A stretch of 64,000 bases of DNA from JBBQWS01 sp038210415 (GTDB taxonomy: Bacteria; Actinomycetota; Actinomycetes; Prado026). Location: contig JBBQWS010000002.1 of the NCBI GenBank assembly GCA_038210415.1, positions 1 to 64,000 on the forward strand, in the 5' to 3' direction. Of this stretch, positions 61,863-64,000 are shown one piece after another. Made by a program: the position numbers and the translations under genes. Every line of letters starts with the position of its first letter. The first letter of the stretch is position 1. The notes under the pieces were generated by a model. That model had not been told where the DNA came from. It did no database searches and saw only the letters and a list, made by a program, of their open reading frames with translations.

Positions 61863-64000
61863 ATGACAACCACGGGCACGAACAGCTTCGGCAGCAAGGG
61901 CGCGCTCCAGGTCGGCGACGCGGAGTACGAGATCTTCCGGCTGTCTGCCGTCCCCGGCGCGGAGCGGCTGCCGTACAGCCTGAAGGTGCTGCTGGAGAAC
62001 CTCCTGCGCACCGAGGACGGCCTCAACATCACCGCTGAGCAGATCCGGTTCCTGGGCCAGTGGGACCCGGCCGCACAGCCCGACACCGAAATCCAGTTCA
62101 CCCCGGCGCGCGTCATCATGCAGGACTTCACGGGCGTGCCGTGCGTCGTCGACCTCGCCACGATGCGCGAGGCCGTGCGCGAGCTCGGGGGCGACCCGAC
62201 CAGGATCAACCCGCTCGCGCCGGCCGAGCTCGTCATCGACCACTCGGTCATCGCCGACGTCTTCGGCCGGGCCGACGCCTTCGAGCGCAACACTGACATC
62301 GAGTACGGCCGCAACCGCGAGCGCTACCAGTTCCTGCGCTGGGGCCAGACCGCGTTCGACGAGTTCAAGGTCGTGCCGCCGGGCACCGGCATCGTCCACC
62401 AGGTCAACATCGAGCACCTGGCCCGCACCGTGATGGTCCGCGACGTCGACGGCGTGCGCCGCGCGTATCCGGACACCTGCGTCGGCACGGACTCGCACAC
62501 CACGATGGTCAACGGCCTGGGCGTGCTCGGTTGGGGCGTCGGCGGCATCGAGGCCGAGGCGGCGATGCTCGGGCAGCCGGTGTCGATGTTGATCCCGCGG
62601 GTCGTCGGCTTCAAGCTGTCCGGGGAGCTGCCCGAGGGCGCTACGGCCACCGACCTCGTGCTGACGATCACCCAGATCCTGCGGGCGCACGGCGTGGTCG
62701 GGAAGTTCGTCGAGTTCTACGGCGACGGCGTCGCCGCGGTGCCGCTGGCCAACCGCGCCACCATCGGCAACATGAGCCCCGAGTACGGCTCGACGGCGGC
62801 CATGTTCCCGATCGACGCCGAGACGCTGCGGTACCTCCGGCTGACCGGTCGCCCCGCCGACCTGGTCGCCCTCGTCGAGGCCTACGCCAAGGAGCAGGGC
62901 CTCTGGCACGATCCGTCGGCGACGGGCTACGTCGAGCCCGTCTTCAGCGAGTACCTCGAGCTCGACCTGGCGAGCATCGTCCCGTCGATCGCCGGACCCA
63001 AGCGGCCCCAGGATCGGGTCGTCCTCGCGGAGGCCAAGGAGTCCTTCGCCCGGGTGCTTCCCGACTACACGTCGGACCCGGCCCGCACCGTCAGCGTGAC
63101 CAGCCCTGAAGGTGCGACGTACGACCTCGGCCACGGAGCGGTGGTGATCGCGTCGATCACGTCGTGCACCAACACCTCCAACCCGTCGGTCATGATCGGC
63201 GCCGCGCTGCTTGCCAAGAAGGCGGTAGAGCGCGGCCTGACCCGCAAGCCCTGGGTCAAGACGACTCTGGCCCCGGGCTCCAAGGTGGTCATGGACTACT
63301 ACGACCGAGCGGGGCTCACGCCGTACCTCGACAAGCTCGGCTTCAACCTGGTCGGCTACGGCTGCGTCACCTGCATCGGCAACTCCGGCCCGCTGCCGCC
63401 CGAGGTCTCGGCAGGGATCAATGAGGCCGACCTCGCGGCCGTCGCCGTGCTGTCCGGCAACCGCAACTTCGAGGGCCGGATCAGCCCCGACGTGAAGATG
63501 AACTACCTCGCGTCGCCACCGCTGGTGGTCGCGTACGCCCTCGCCGGGCGGATGGACCTCGACCTCACCACCGAGCCGCTCGGCTTCGACGAGACCGCAG
63601 CTCCGGTCTACCTGGCCGACCTGTGGCCTTCGCCGCACGAGGTGCAGGAAGTCATCGACGTCGCCGTCCGGGCCGAGATGTACACCCGCGACTACGCCGA
63701 CGTCTTCGCCGGCGACGAGCGCTGGCAGTCCCTGCAGACGCCGGAGGGCTCTACCTTCGCCTGGGATCCCGAGTCGACGTACGTGCGCAAGCCGCCGTAC
63801 TTCGACGGGATGCCCCGCGACCCTGCGCCGGTGACGGACCTGCTCGGTGCGCGCGTACTCGCCAAGCTCGGCGACTCGGTGACCACCGACCACATCAGCC
63901 CAGCGGGATCGATCAAGGCCGACAGCCCAGCGGGGATCTACCTTGCCGAGCACGGCATCGCACGCGGCGACTTCAACTCGTACGGCTCGCGCCGCGGCAA
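61863..64000 (+). CDS. acnA: Aconitate hydratase A (partial, runs off the right edge)
   Basis: Cytosolic TCA-cycle enzyme isomerising citrate to isocitrate. About 712 of roughly 900-940 residues are in the window. The 4Fe-4S cysteines are present: C435 (TSCTNTSNPSV), C501 and C504 (YGCVTCIGNSG). GKFVEFYGDGV, NMSPEYGSTAAMFPID, YLASPPLVVAYALAG and TDHISPAG are standard. ATG 61863 has AGGAG about eight bases upstream. The frame is open to the last base. It starts 97 bases after the methyltransferase, behind a tandem operator-like element. Confidence 0.95.
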   Translation, partial: MTTTGTNSFGSKGALQVGDAEYEIFRLSAVPGAERLPYSLKVLLENLLRTEDGLNITAEQIRFLGQWDPAAQPDTEIQFTPARVIMQDFTGVPCVVDLATMREAVRELGGDPTRINPLAPAELVIDHSVIADVFGRADAFERNTDIEYGRNRERYQFLRWGQTAFDEFKVVPPGTGIVHQVNIEHLARTVMVRDVDGVRRAYPDTCVGTDSHTTMVNGLGVLGWGVGGIEAEAAMLGQPVSMLIPRVVGFKLSGELPEGATATDLVLTITQILRAHGVVGKFVEFYGDGVAAVPLANRATIGNMSPEYGSTAAMFPIDAETLRYLRLTGRPADLVALVEAYAKEQGLWHDPSATGYVEPVFSEYLELDLASIVPSIAGPKRPQDRVVLAEAKESFARVLPDYTSDPARTVSVTSPEGATYDLGHGAVVIASITSCTNTSNPSVMIGAALLAKKAVERGLTRKPWVKTTLAPGSKVVMDYYDRAGLTPYLDKLGFNLVGYGCVTCIGNSGPLPPEVSAGINEADLAAVAVLSGNRNFEGRISPDVKMNYLASPPLVVAYALAGRMDLDLTTEPLGFDETAAPVYLADLWPSPHEVQEVIDVAVRAEMYTRDYADVFAGDERWQSLQTPEGSTFAWDPESTYVRKPPYFDGMPRDPAPVTDLLGARVLAKLGDSVTTDHISPAGSIKADSPAGIYLAEHGIARGDFNSYGSRRG

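Overview
The window is GC-rich DNA with dense gene packing, frequent GTG starts and many ATGA or GTGA stop/start overlaps. It comes from a high-GC Gram-positive actinobacterium. Supporting markers are dapF (diaminopimelate cell wall), an actinobacterial lexA next to a LysM cell-division inhibitor-like gene, B12-dependent ribonucleotide reductase, a deazaflavin (F420)-type nitroreductase, and actinobacteria-restricted families (DUF3159, DUF4192, DUF5302, PAC2). Genus cannot be assigned from sequence reading alone. No rRNA, tRNA, CRISPR array or insertion sequence was recognised.

Left part (1-17.6 kb) is conserved core. It holds the end of ribonuclease Y, the tRNA-A37 modification genes miaB and miaA around a MEMO/dioxygenase-like gene, a small envelope/glycoconjugate cluster (LPG-synthase-like membrane protein, PIG-L deacetylase, GT4 glycosyltransferase), dapF, hflX, a DinG-type helicase, lexA with SOS boxes shared with a LysM gene, and nrdR-nrdJ. 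A 16-bp inverted-repeat terminator ends this block. Between the helicase and lexA lies about 600 bp of decayed DNA that contains the N-terminal stub of a circularly permuted ATP-grasp gene.

The middle (17.6-46 kb) is more accessory. It contains a solitary phospholipase-D/DExH helicase of the DUF3427 type that looks transferred, a PhzF and deazaflavin-oxidoreductase pair, and a tightly coupled four-gene redox operon (GltD-like flavoprotein with ferredoxin domain, pyruvate:ferredoxin oxidoreductase, dihydroorotate-dehydrogenase-like protein, AidB-like acyl-CoA dehydrogenase). It also has a histone-H1-tailed protein with a small helical partner, an amidase, a cholesterol-oxidase-like GMC enzyme, lysoplasmalogenase, an actinobacterial PolA-like polymerase, PAC2, and several small hypothetical genes.

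The right part (46-64 kb) carries a long structured leader before a DMT-type membrane protein, an MpaB-like oxygenase, a GAF/degenerate-GGDEF protein, a secreted CAP protein, a molybdopterin oxidoreductase with its cytochrome b partner, and a potassium block. That block is a KimA-like importer divergent from two TrkA RCK proteins, followed by an RNA uracil methyltransferase. The window ends inside aconitase (acnA), whose upstream region holds a two-copy 15-bp direct repeat.
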